Made by a program: the position numbers and the translations under genes
Notes under the pieces: model-generated
Told to the model about the DNA's origin: nothing
Database searches by the model: none
Seen by the model: only the letters and a program-made list of their open reading frames with translations
Shown: positions 44,269 through 55,615 of the stretch, one piece after another
Layout of the letters: each line of letters begins with the position of its first letter
How positions within the stretch are numbered: the first letter of the stretch is position 1
Assembly: GCA_010094025.1 (NCBI GenBank)
Contig: ML991782.1
Coordinates: 372,001-436,000 of the forward strand
Length of the DNA: 64,000 bases
Reading direction: 5' to 3'
Source: Viridothelium virens
Lineage: Eukaryota > Ascomycota > Dothideomycetes > Trypetheliales > Trypetheliaceae

Positions 44269-44742
44269 ATGGCATTAGTCGGTAGTCTCCTCTTCTGCAC
44301 CGACTGCGGCAATCTTCTTGACCGCCAGCCTCCCGCCGAGCCCAAGATTATCTGCGCTACCTGTAACTCCCTTAATAAAAGTATATCTAGTCTTTTCATC
44401 TCTTCGTTTCACCGCTGACTCCGACTCAAAGACAGATGGCCTTCCACCACCGTGACGACCTCGAAGCCTTCCGCCTTTCCCTCGTCACTTCGCCAAAAGC
44501 GCGGCGATATCCAGACCGTCAACGCCGAGGATATTCAAACCTGGGCTACTACCCAGACGACATGCCCGAATTGCGACAACCCAGAGACCTTGTTCAAAGA
44601 GCAGCAATTGCGGAGTGCGGATGAAGGTACGACAGTGTTTTATTACTGCGAGAAATGCAAACATAGGTATGTGGGCGCTGTGGTTGGGAGGTTTTAAAGG
44701 TGCCATTGCTGATCGTTGGCCAGGTACAATACTAATAATTGA
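44269..44742 (+). CDS. RPA12: RNA polymerase I subunit RPA12
   Basis: Small zinc-ribbon subunit of RNA polymerase I (RPA12.2; TFIIS-like RNA cleavage). Exons 44269-44380, 44432-44666 and 44724-44742 give 121 aa, the family length. The N-terminal ribbon has C10, C13, C29 and C32. The C-terminal ribbon has CPNC and CEKC around the diagnostic QLRSADEGTTVFYYC, which carries the catalytic D-E pair. The last exon encodes only YNTNN and the stop, the expected ending. The intron 1 acceptor was chosen as CAAAG|AC to keep frame. Confidence 0.92.
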
Positions 44743-44961
44743 GGCAAATCGAGGCAAATTGAGCAGCACACAATTCAATACTACTTTACATATGATGCAG
44801 CAACAAAGCCTGTCAAGTATGGGAAGCAGGAAGTACAGTACTCTTGGCACGGACGGATATTGAGGAGTACGGAGAGAAGGTACCTCCAGGCAAGGGGCAA
44901 TGCCTGTGATTGTACAACCGTGGCACCTGCGGTATTTAAATAATCCCAAGGTCTCCGCGAT

Positions 44962-45474
44962 ATGTTCAAACACGACTCACCGAATCGAATCAAAGACATG
45001 ACTCTACCATTTTGCAACGGTTCAGCTTCATCCACCTCAACCCAATCACGGTGCTTTTCGAACTCATCGTCAATATGTGCGAACGGAATCAGCATGCTTG
45101 ACGAAAACGGTAAAATGCACGCAATCATCTCGACGTATAAATACCATCTTGGTCCGCACGAGCAAAGCGAAGAAGATCTTGAGTATATCGCAATTCTTCT
45201 TGGCTGTCAGAAGCGAAAGTTTCAGAGGGTAGTGGACCGAGACAACTACATTTGGGTCAGGGCCGAACGGGTCCTAAGATGTGCGATGCGCCAGCACGGC
45301 TTCAAAGCATGTGGGATTTTTGACACTAAGAATGGATTGCGTCTCGAGTACTCATCTGTGGCAGCCAATGAGGCCAAATTGCCACAATGGTTTCCACACC
45401 AGTATCTCGTGGAAAAGCCCGAGCCTATACACGCCGAACTCGATGGTTTCATCTTAGTAAACTTGAGAATCTGA
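44962..45474 (+). CDS. Hypothetical protein
   Basis: Uninterrupted 170-codon frame from ATG 44962. Composition looks protein-like in its second half (for example YIWVRAERVLRCAMRQHGF, LPQWFPHQYLVEKPEPIH), with no low complexity. No signal peptide, membrane segment or known domain is seen. It lies 220 bp downstream of RPA12 in the same direction. It may be a lineage-specific gene or part of a longer spliced gene. Confidence 0.45.
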   Translation: MFKHDSPNRIKDMTLPFCNGSASSTSTQSRCFSNSSSICANGISMLDENGKMHAIISTYKYHLGPHEQSEEDLEYIAILLGCQKRKFQRVVDRDNYIWVRAERVLRCAMRQHGFKACGIFDTKNGLRLEYSSVAANEAKLPQWFPHQYLVEKPEPIHAELDGFILVNLRI

Positions 45475-46000
45475 TACGGCGATGGGCCGCTTGTCGATAG
45501 TGGCCCTATGGTATCCTACGATGTTGTCGTGCAGCGTGGTTTGCGTCGTGACGGGTAAGATTCCCGGCGTTTCATTGCGTCGCTCGAATGATGCGAAATA
45601 AACCATGAAGTTGCCGTCATCATGGCAGGGCGAATTTAGACAGAAGCTGGCAGCATACAGCATGTGCAATGCACCATAGACAGCAAGACATTAGTCTAAA
45701 TTTTCTATTAACCTGCCAGGGTTTGATTGTCATCTGAAGCCATCATCAAGGTATCAAATTGAGAGAAAGCCCCGTGCCAAATTCCCATCGAAAGAGCCTT
45801 CCCTACCGTACCTTATCATAGGCAGCGACAATCAACCATCCCAATTCATCATGTTGCCCACCCAGCCAGACAAATGCAATGTTTCGAAAGGAAAGGTATT
45901 CGAGGATGGAAACCCCTGGAGAATCCTAATGCTAGAGCTGACTCCGACCCGTGCAAACCTAATGAACTACGCGTAATCATCGTTCAAGTCGATGTCCGTC
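45475..46000. other. Convergent intergenic region
   Basis: Between the hypothetical gene and the 3' end of DDI1. No feature recognised. Confidence 0.5.
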
Positions 46001-47525
46001 CTAACCCTGGAAGAGCAAACCAGCTGCGTACTCGACGTTCCCTCCGGTTGCTTCGAGAGCACGAATGGCTTCGTCTCGTGAGAACCCCAGGCTCTGCAAC
46101 TGATTGATTGATTCCTGTGGGAAGTTAGCTGGCGTCGATCGTTGCGCAGGTTGCGGACGTTGCGATGTGGTCTCTGGCTTCAGGGTACGGCCTGATCCCT
46201 TGAAGTTTGATGAGTTTTCCGGAGAAGGACCTGAGGATGGACCAGGAGCAGAGGGTCCCCCGACAGGTCTCACGGCGCCGGATCGCGCTCCGATTTCTGT
46301 CCCATTGGGACCAGCCAGGGTCGGCTCGTTCAGCTCGGCCTCCTCTATGTACTTGGGGATCTCGCTTTCAGGTAAGAAAGGAACTTCATTTCCCTGAAAC
46401 CTTAGGACGCCTTGCTGCAGATCGATACAAGCTTGGTATCTCTTCAACATATCGAGACCGAGCAACAGATCTACGTCTTTGCCTTCCATGACCGTGAAAG
46501 CACTCGGTAGTTCAGCGTCTCCGATCTTGATGACGGCATGATGGACACGTCCAAGGATCTTGGCGGTACCCACGCCCCGCGCGATACCGGCATAACGCGT
46601 ATCAATGAGGCGCATAATACCGCATGCTTCAGCGCACGAGGGCGACATAATAGTAGCTTGAGCGCCAGAATCGACGAAGGCTTTAACGGGATAGCCATTA
46701 ACTTCCGCATTGATGTATAGCATGGTAACCCGACCGAAGACTGTAAGAGCAAGGGGTCACGCTTAGCCTCGTACGGTACAGTAGCGACAGGGGAGCTAAA
46801 GAATAGATAGTGTACCTTCGGGATTTTCCTCAAGAGCATGCCTCAAATTTTCCATCACATTATTCTGCTGGATCCTCTTCTCAATCTCAATCTGAGCATC
46901 TGTATTGAAAGGGTCTTCTTCTAGCAGTCGTGCCTGCTCTGCACGCTCCCTTGCGCGCTCGTCGTCTTCTCGCAACATTTGGTAGAACGTTTCTCTGAAG
47001 CGATCTCGGTCGTACAGTGTGGCAATCAAATCCGGATTCTGCTCGCGCAGACGAGCTTGTCCACCGGAGTCGCTCAATAGTCTGAGTCGAAGAGTCTCGA
47101 GCTCGTCCGGGGAGGGTCTTTGCCTGCCCGAAGCAGCACCGTTACTCGCTTGATTTGGTCGGCTTGAACGCGAAGACTGCATGGGGTCGCTGTTTATAAA
47201 CAACGCCAACATCTCGCCATCACTAATGCCCGCATCACTCAGGGTCCTGCTGTCACCCAACAACGGTGATCCGTTGAGGAAAAAGTGCTGTGAATTTATG
47301 GGGAGATTGGTTTCTGCTTCAACACTGCTTTTCAGCCCAGCAATAGTAACATCGCCTGGAAGATCGAGAGTTACAAGCTCTCCATTGTGCTGCTGCTGAG
47401 GAGCGTTTATGGAAATGGTAACACGCGGCCTAGACTCGCCCAAAGTCGTTAGCTACGCCTTTTCCCGTTGAATGTTGCACAAAAACCGTCTATCGGGCCC
47501 AGGTTCACCCGTGTGACACTTACAT
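46001..47525 (-). CDS. DDI1: DDI1 ubiquitin-shuttle aspartic protease
   Basis: Carries polyubiquitinated clients to the proteasome and has a retroviral-type protease fold as part of the host protein. Exons in transcription order are 47525-47524, 47429-46816 and 46740-46001, giving 451 aa. The proposed 94-bp first intron (GTAAGT donor, GCTAAC branch, TCTAG acceptor) splits the start codon as AT|G, after which the protein reads PRVTISINAPQQQ, the expected Ubl start. Domains: ubiquitin-like (about 1-80), helical HDD (about 125-200), protease with active-site DSG at 229-231, and UBA (about 411-451, SINQLQSLGFSRDEAIRALE). No other in-frame ATG lies close to the Ubl start. The second intron is 75 bp. 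Confidence 0.9.
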
Positions 47526-48630
47526 TCTGGTCGAGCTGTGTTAAGCGGTGGAAAGAAGATAGGAGGTGGGTGCCTGCCTTGCGGGTAGTCGATATGCAAG
47601 TCGCTCGAAAGAGAGACGAGGGCGTGAATTGAGAGGCTCGGTGTAAGTGACGGGGGTGACACTGGCGCCAGCGGGTGTAATTGAGGAAAGTGGCGGGTAT
47701 TTGGAAAGATCGATCTGGCAGGTATAAAAGGAAGGCGATAATTCGTAAGCGTGTTGCCGCCTAGAGAGCAATTTGAAATGTTTCGTTCTCGGTCACAGCG
47801 GCGAGAGAAGGTGATGGAAACCGAAAGGCCAGCCAAGTTTTCGCACCCGAGAATGTTAGGGAGGCTGCGGAACGCGAAGCAGCACGTGAGAAGCCTCTGG
47901 TGAGGGCGAACAGCGATACATGTGTGCCGGCAGGAGCTCTGGGGAGTAAAGAGTTGGGAGTGTTGGAGGAGGCTGTTTGGCTCCGGTGGGTACGTCGTGT
48001 GAGTGACGCTGAACCTTGACTTGAATTCACCGAGGGGCATGCCCGAGCACCATCGTCATCGTTGCTTTCATGCCTGCCTTTGCATCGCATCGGCCTGCCC
48101 TGGACTGCAGCTTGAATTGCAAGCATCTTTTTAATATCCACTCGTTGCCGCGCAGAGTGCGAGATTCGTGTTCACCACACCCACTCGACGTGCTCCTCGC
48201 AACGGCCAGCCTCGTACAGCATTAAGCATAAACACCTGGCCGCATGTACGAGCGCAGCAGGTACATGAGCAAGCTTCCCATTGGGTATCTGCACCGCTCT
48301 TTCCAACTCGTGCCTTCTCTTCTGGGGTTGCCCGGTTCATCTGGGCGTTGACGCTGCAGGGACGACCGTTCCTGGACATGTGTCGTCGCTACAAGACCAC
48401 CTCTCCGTGAAAAGGAAGCAATTTCATTGTTTGCTCGTGCAAAGCCTCTTAAACGACTTTCCATACCGGTTTCATCTATCTTATCTACCCTCCACCGCTC
48501 GTCATCTCGTGTGCAAGCCTCTGTGACACTGAGCAGCCTCTACGCATCTCTGTACCACACGAACACGCAGCCAAAATCTGCCCGAGTGCAGGTGACAGCA
48601 CATCAAGCATCGCTCCGCAGATCCGTTGCC
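47526..48630. promoter_or_regulatory. Divergent DDI1 / acetyltransferase upstream region
   Basis: 1.1 kb between diverging start codons. Long frames exist on the minus strand (47453-48040) but their composition is not protein-like and they overlap the DDI1 leader. The plus-strand portion 48352-48630 is open in frame with the acetyltransferase (see findings). Confidence 0.5.
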
Positions 48631-49782
48631 ATGCCTCGCGATTTCGTGGCCGAAAAGGATACCCTCAAAGACATGCCTCCTTTGGAGAAATCATCCGGAA
48701 AGTTAACCGACGCACTCGATTTAGATACCTCCAATAGCCCACTCACGGGAACAATGGGTCCAGAGGATCCCAGAAGTAAATTTCATCCATTCACACAGAT
48801 TCTTACCTTGAAAGACGTTGAAAGTTGCCTGAAACTTGAAGAGGCTGTGTTTCCGCCTCATCAGAGGTGTTCGCGAGAAAAGGTAAGCCAACCACTTTCC
48901 AGAATTCCAGCTGCCATGTCGCTATCCGTTCCCACATCTCGTTCCCGCGTCAGACCCATGGAAATTGGAGATAGGGCCGATTCTACCTGGCGCGATTCCA
49001 AGCAGATGTTGGCACCCTTCTGTGTCATCGACACTATGCCTAACTCTCGCCCGAATCAGCAAGTCGGGCATCTCTACACGAGTGCCTTTGTATCAGGATG
49101 TCTCGTGTGCAGGATCTATTGGGCTTCAATACTCGTGCTTTCAGCGATACTTGCCCAAAGGTTTCATAGCATCAGTTGCACACTTGTTTCCAACGAACCA
49201 TTAGACCTTGTTGAAACGTAGCTTACCACTATGCAGTTGATATACCGTTTCTCGAAATGTGGTGAGCTATGCACTGGTCTTTTCACTTCTGCTGGTCCAG
49301 ATTCGGAAGCGAATCAATTATGTACAGCGGCGACCGCCGAGCCAGTTCTGACTGACGAGCCCGATCGCAAACTCGTCCTCCTTGGATATGTGATCGTTAC
49401 TAAAACGGACAATCCGGTTGTCAAAGATGAAGACATGGCTCTCCCCGAGAATTGGCAAGAGCAAACGACCGTCGACACACGCCTTGGACACAAGGAGCAG
49501 GGCCGAACAATAGCTCTACATTCCCTCGCTGTCGTTCCAGAGTGTCAAAAAATGGGTTTCGGCCAGATGCTTCTGAAAGGCTATATTCAGCGGACTCAAG
49601 CCAGCGGAGTAGCAGATCGGATAGCTCTGCTCACTTATGACAAGCTTATTCCTTTCTATGAAAAGTTTGGTTTCGAAAACAAGGGGAAGAGTGACGTTGC
49701 TTTTGGTGGTGAAGTCTGGAATGACATGGTTTGTCAATTACAGGATTGGCATGATATGGAAGCTGTCGATGACATGAGCTGA
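48631..49782 (+). CDS. GNAT acetyltransferase, AANAT/Paa1-like
   Basis: Acetyl-CoA-dependent N-acetyltransferase resembling yeast polyamine acetyltransferase Paa1 and animal serotonin N-acetyltransferase. Exons 48631-48882 and 49237-49782 give 265 aa. Family blocks: TLKDVESCLKLEEAVFPP, REK-LIYRFSKCGELCTGLF across the junction, then the acetyl-CoA core HSLAVVPECQKMGFGQMLLK and the motif B region FYEKFGFENKG. The 354-bp intron is much longer than others here, and its first part stays open in frame, so intron retention would give a different C-terminus. The frame is also open upstream of ATG 48631 for 93 codons without an ATG. Likely substrates are arylalkylamines or polyamines; not decidable. 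Confidence 0.83.
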
Positions 49783-50416
49783 TGGGTGAACTTCTGCAGA
49801 TATACCGGGTTGGTAGTGGTTCGCCGTATGCAACTTCTCGGAAGCAGCCGACGGGCAAGACGCCTAGCGTCGGGCCTGAAAAGGCACTTTACTCAAATGT
49901 GAGGTGATTGATCAAGGGAATCGTGGAATGATGCACAGAGAGCGGCAGAACAACACAAAGTTGGCGCCCTCGTTTAGATACTGGGGAAGACAACGGTCTT
50001 CGAGATTATTGCTAGGTACCTTTGAGGGATCTGGGAAAGGAAACTCAACGTCCGGTAATGGCACAGTGGCGACAGCACACCACAACTGTCTTCAGTAGGT
50101 CATCTCAAAAGGTATATTGACTGTTCCGTCCACAAAATGGAGCTTTAGCTTAGACGACAATCATTAGAGATTGGTAAAATCGCAATATATTCTGAACAGT
50201 CCGTCTGGTGTTTTGAAGTATAGAGTAAAGCGCGCTAACTATACGTAGTTAGCCGAACTATGGGATACTCCGGCGGAACATCGGAAAGTAGATAATCCGG
50301 TGGGGTGAAAGTCCGCGAACTTTTTTGTCGCTTGCAGATCCACTGGAGCCACCCTGTCGCCGCAACAGCTCCACCACCTACACATTTCCGCGCTGCACGA
50401 CAGGTGAAATACCAAG
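49783..50416. other. Intergenic region upstream of NOG1
   Basis: Spacer between two plus-strand genes; contains the NOG1 promoter. No distinct element recognised. Confidence 0.45.
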
Positions 50417-52466
50417 ATGAAGACGACATGGAAAGATATAGCGCCTGTGCCTAATTCTCAAGAATTCTTGGACATTGTGCTTAGCCGGACACAGCGACGC
50501 TTACCTACACAAATTCGCTCCGGTTTCAAGATCAGCAGAATCAGAGCTTTCTATACACGAAAGGTCAAATATACAGCGGAGACCTTTGCTGAAAAGCTAT
50601 CTGCAATACTTGAAGGCTTTCCGCGTTTACCTGACATTCACCCTTTCCACAAGGATCTCCTCAATACCCTTTACGATGCGGACCATTTCAGAATCGCTCT
50701 CGGACAGCTTTCGACTGCAAAGCATCTTATCGAGGCTGTAGCTCGCGATTATGTGCGACTTCTCAAATATGGACAATCTCTCTTCCAATGCAAACAGCTA
50801 AAGAGGGCGGCCCTGGGACGCATGGCAACAATATGCAAGAGGTTGAGGGACCCATTAATATATTTGGAGCAAGTACGACAACATCTGGGACGGTTGCCTT
50901 CGATTGACCCCAATACACGAACACTGTTGATTTGCGGTTATCCAAACGTCGGCAAATCAAGTTTCCTCAAAAACATATCTCGAGCTGATGTTGACATCCA
51001 ACCCTATGCCTTCACTACCAAATCCCTTTTTGTTGGCCACTTCGACTACAAAATGTTGCGCTTTCAAGCCATTGACACGCCCGGGATCCTCGATCATCCT
51101 TTAGAAGAAATGAACACCATCGAAATGCAATCCATCACCGCCATCGCCCATCTCCGCTCCGCCATCATGTACTTCATGGACCTCTCCGAACAATGCGGCT
51201 ACTCCGTGCAAGCGCAGATCCAACTCTTCCAATCCATCAAGCCCCTCTTCTCCAACAAACTCGTCTTCCTCGTCGTCAACAAAATCGACATCACCCGCCC
51301 CGACGACCTCGACCCGGAAACCCAGCAGCAACTCCAATCCCTCATCGACTCCACCGAAAACATTGAAATGCTGCAGCTCTCCTGCACCACCACCGAGAAC
51401 CTCATGCACGTCCGCAACGCCGCCTGCGACCGCCTCATCGCCGAACGCAACGCTGCTAAACTCACAGGCGGCACTTCATCCTCCGGCGAGCCCACAGGCC
51501 GCCTCGGCGACCTCCTCCGTCGCATCCACGTCGCCCAACCTCTTGGCGGCATCACGCACGAGGCGTACATCCCTGATGCTGTCAAGGCGCGAATGCAGCT
51601 CGACAAGGACGATCCGAGTCGGCTTCCGTTGCTTCGGGACGTCGAGGCGGAGAACGGCGGGGCGGGTGTATACAATGTGGACCTGCGTAAGGAGTGGCAG
51701 CTCGGGGATCCGGAGTGGCGGTATGATAAGGTGCCGGAGATTATGAATGGAAGGAACGTGTACGATTTTATTGATCCGGATATCGCGACGAAGCTGGCGG
51801 CGTTGGAGAAGGAGGAGGAGCAGTTGGAGGCGGAGGGATACTATAACGATGCGGAGGAGGAAGAGATGGAGGATGTGGATGAGGTGGAAGTTAGGTATAA
51901 GGCTGGGTTGATTCGGGAGAAGCAGGCGCTGTTGAAGAACGAGGCACGCATGAAGAAGTTGAAGAATGGCGCTGTGATTCCGAGGAAGAAGGTCACTAAG
52001 AAGTTGAGTGCTATGGAGAGTCATCTTGACAGTCTTGGTCTCGACACAACTCGTGCGTCTGCTCGCGCGAGGGAGCAGAGTAGACGGCGGAGCGCAAGCA
52101 CCACGCGTGGGAGAAGTCTCGATGCCAATGGCGATGCAGACGCAATGGATATCGATACGCCGAGGAGCGCGAGCCAGGCGATCGCGAGAGCGAAGAGTCG
52201 CGCGAGGAGTCAGAGTACGAATCGTAGGGATGATGGTGTTACGGATGAGATGGCAAGGAGTAAGGCGGAGCGGTTGATGAAGCTGGGACAGAAGAAGATG
52301 AATCGGATGGCGAGGCAGGGAGAGGCAGATCGGCATCAGACGGCGGCACTGCCGAAGCATCTGGTATGTGCCATTTCCTTTCCTGACACTGAATTTCGAG
52401 ATGCACTCTCTGACTTGTGTAAAGCTTGCGGGGAAACGCGGTATGGGGAAGACAAGAAGTCGCTGA
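50417..52466 (+). CDS. NOG1: Nucleolar GTP-binding protein 1
   Basis: Obg-family GTPase essential for 60S subunit maturation. Exons 50417-52363 and 52425-52466 give 662 aa, close to yeast Nog1 (647). The N-terminal helical bundle ([20 protein letters not shown]) is followed by G1 GYPNVGKS (174-181), G3 DTPG (220-223) and G4 NKID (288-291). The C-terminal region is charged, with an acidic stretch and basic/Ser-Arg segments, and ends [16 protein letters not shown] after the 61-bp intron, the conserved Nog1 ending. Without splicing the frame would continue to 52660 with an unrelated tail. The second half is G/A-rich compared with the C-rich first half. Confidence 0.95.
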
Positions 52467-52714
52467 GAAGACCAATATACGCAGTGGTGCAAATTATGCG
52501 CTTGATGATACGCTTGATGATACGCTTGATGATAGAGCTTGCATTATGGAGGCATTTCCGGCCATACCCAATTTATTGGCGTTCAGAAGACATACATTCA
52601 ACGGACTTCAATGAAATCCCATACAGGACTGATTTCGTGGCTCATTTCGTCATCCCTTAGGCCAATACGCGTTATTCCATGCCTGGTTTCCTTCTTCTAT
52701 CTTCTGTTCTATTC
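52467..52714. other. 3' flank of NOG1 with 12-bp tandem repeat
   Basis: Holds three copies of CGCTTGATGATA (about 52499-52534), in the probable NOG1 3' UTR. Confidence 0.7.
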
Positions 52715-52939
52715 TCATGACTTGCAAAAGCAACAACGTCCAAAGCAGCCGCGCATGCACCAGCACCTGCAGCACGCTTTCCTCTCGCCAACTTTTTCCT
52801 CTTCTATTCCCATGCCAGGATGATATTGCATTTCCGGTCTTAACAGAGGCTGCACCATAGATTGTGGTTGTCCTGTAGCTGGACCGGCGAAGGAGCGTGG
52901 TGGTCGATCCATGATCGAAGCCGGGGCTCTCGAAGGCAT
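52715..52939 (-). CDS. Small Cys-rich tail protein (CYSTM-like candidate)
   Basis: 74-codon ATG-started frame. The first ~50 residues are Pro/Gln/Met-rich (for example RPEMQYHPGMGIEEEKVGER) and the last ~20 contain seven Cys among aromatic and basic residues (CCRCWCMRGCFGRCCFCKS). This layout recalls small fungal and plant CYSTM proteins, which have a Pro/Gln-rich head and a Cys-rich membrane-proximal tail, but the tail is more basic and less hydrophobic than usual. It is convergent with NOG1. Could be spurious. Confidence 0.4.
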   Translation of the reverse strand: MPSRAPASIMDRPPRSFAGPATGQPQSMVQPLLRPEMQYHPGMGIEEEKVGERKACCRCWCMRGCFGRCCFCKS

Positions 52940-55615
52940 AGTTCGAGTATATTACGGGGCTATTATCAATCGAAGTAGGTGAAATTGGTCCTCGAGTCGA
53001 ATTTTATCACAGCGGCTTTTGCACTGTCAATGAAGGTAATTGCAGCCTCTCAAAGGTTGCGGGTGGGTCTTTCGAGATCTAGACGCGTATCTTTGGAAAG
53101 GACATGACGAAAATATTCAAAGGAGAGCCTTGCCACAGCTTTCTATCCGAGGATTTTGGAGAAATGGGAATCACTGTATGCTGGAAATCATTCTGGGAAT
53201 CGTGTTCTCAGAAGAGGTGTTAGGGTCAGGCGGAATGAAAGTTGGCTAAAGTTGTCATTCTGGCATATTATTGAGGTTGGCATCACCAGAATATGCGCCT
53301 GTGTGCACTGACGTCATGGTAACTGATCCTCAACGGTGTTCTCTTAAGAGCCCTCTTCTAATCCGTCCGCTGACCCTCCAAATTTCGCGTTACTTCATTT
53401 AGATCGCGCAGTAATCTCATGAGCTTCTTCACAAACTTCATTCCGATCAAAGCGTGAGTACAGATATTGAGAAACAAGTCAGTCCTCTCGGAGGTGATAA
53501 GAAAAGGCAACCGTCGGACACTATAATTCCACTTGCCTTTTGGTTGGCCTACCTTCCTTCTTGGCTATGCCCCGAGCCGCCTTCAAAAGTAATACTAACA
53601 AAATCGCTGGCGTACCCTTATTATCTTAATCATGAAAAACGTACATCCCTCGAGGTGTAATGTGGCACTGACATTAGTGAAAGCATGTCGTTCGGCCGCT
53701 TTGAAGGCATTTTTGAGTACTTGTGTTGCCTGAAAGATAACATAAAAGCAACTCAGTCACGCTTTTTTCCGTCTCTTTCCATCTTGTCTCATGTCCATTG
53801 GACGGCTTTACGTTACAGAAGAATGATGATTCACCTTGATTTAGTGCAGCATGCAATATGCTCGTCAAGCTGAAAATGTTGTAGCCTTGGCGGCACTTAT
53901 CTCGCAGCCTTGCTCCGCTCCTATCTATTCAAGAGACTCTATGCGCCCAAGCTGGGTCAGAAGATGTCTTCCCGCAACCATAGCGACTTGGCGTGTCAAG
54001 TTGAGGTTACCGGGTGTCCAGAGCCATGAGTAGAAGTGATCAACAGAGCCAACCAGCGAGTCTTCATCTTACAAGTTTGGCTCGGAAGTTTCTAGCCAAC
54101 GACACTGTCCCTTATACAACGGCAGCAGATAGGGGTGGGAGTCCACAGAAGACAGAATTGCATAGAGTGGCTGCAGGTTTTCACTCCCGTCGGTCTGCAA
54201 GCGGAAGTCGAGACCTTATGCTGATGATAGATGCCGCAGTCGCATAATTTACCAGCTCAGCCGCAAAAAGAGCTGAAAAGGTATCATTTTGCGCGATTTT
54301 TTTTCAGCCGGCTCGAGGCCTTTGTTTTGGAGGGATTGGTCCCATCTATCTTAATGATCCCACGTAGCGGCCCGCACCGATGAAATGCATATCAGTCCTC
54401 TTCACGAGAGTCCGCCCTGCATGTTTTGCATGAATATTTCATGTTGGTGGCGAAGATTTGATAGGCTCATGTGGTGTGCTGACCTCGGCTTGTATATGCC
54501 TACCACTTCCAATTGTTTCATGCGATGACCTGGTCGAGCGGGAGCTTCATCAACACATACGCCCAGCTCGTCACCTAGTCTGCGTTAGCTTGTCCACCAT
54601 ATCCTAATGATTATGCCAATGCATAACTCGCGCTACAAGGCATCGTCATTGATGTGGACAAGAGCGTATGATAAGCAAGTTTGCCAATAGAGGGTAAATA
54701 CTTGATGCTTTCCATGTGTAATGCAAAACATACCACAGAGTCGTACTCTACAGACTCGTCCCTTAAGACGGAACCTTGGATGGACGAACCGAGGCACCTC
54801 AACTCCCGGTCACAGGATCGGGGTGTGCACGGTACCACCCGTCCTTGATAGACATGACAGACAGTCAAGGCTCTCATTTTCACTTCCTGAGGCTGTCAAA
54901 GAGATCCCGGTTCGGTATTTCCCCACAATCAAGACGCGCTCCTGGCGAGGCAGCAGCAAGGTGCCGAGTGGCACCGCCGTCCGTGACAGGCCTGCCCTAC
55001 ACTCGGGTGCTACGAATTAGGGTTTGCACCGAACACGACAACACGTCACAAAAGATTTAGTGACCAATTCGTCTCTCGTCCGTCTTTCGCATTGGGGGCC
55101 GGAAAATCACCGTTCTGTTTCATTCGGAGTACAGTCCCTCGCAATCAAAGATATTGAGACCAGAGTGCTGCGGTACGGCCTTGTGGCTGGCCACCAGAAC
55201 CGTCATGCCTTGCCTGCGCCGCGCCTCTGGGCACGCCGCTATTCGTCGCGGATAATCGTTGTATTATAGACTAGCGGGGGCGGTCGCTATGCCATGCTCT
55301 GCCTTGCTTCTATCTTTGATCGGATCGGTGAGGCTTCTGCAGCCATCTGCACACTATGCAGGGGCTTTATGCCTGCGGTGGCTCCTCTCCCGTAGCTTAG
55401 CACATCAGATTCGATGGTGAATGCAGGTAGCTGTTGTACATGTCCATGTTCATGCGGGTCATGGGTGAATAAGAGGGCAGACGCATTCCCTTGCTCCACA
55501 TCGATGATTTTTCGATAGGTGATTTCATCTCATCTCATCTATCTCTTCATTTCTCCTGCCCAAGTCGTCTTGACAAGTTTTGACGTGTTGTTGTTTCCAC
55601 GCGCTCTTCGACAAT
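52940..55615. other. Gene-poor 2.7-kb region
   Basis: No supported gene. Several short frames (for example 53454-53660, 54014-54247, 54776-55060) have no recognisable sequence or splice context. No terminal repeats were found. Confidence 0.5.

Noticed and set aside
47453-48040. 195-codon minus-strand frame upstream of DDI1
   Set aside because: Overlaps the DDI1 leader and first intron; no conserved or domain-like sequence.
52364-52660. NOG1 extended to a 747-residue protein
   Set aside because: Splicing the 61-bp intron restores the conserved Nog1 ending; the long version is best seen as intron retention.
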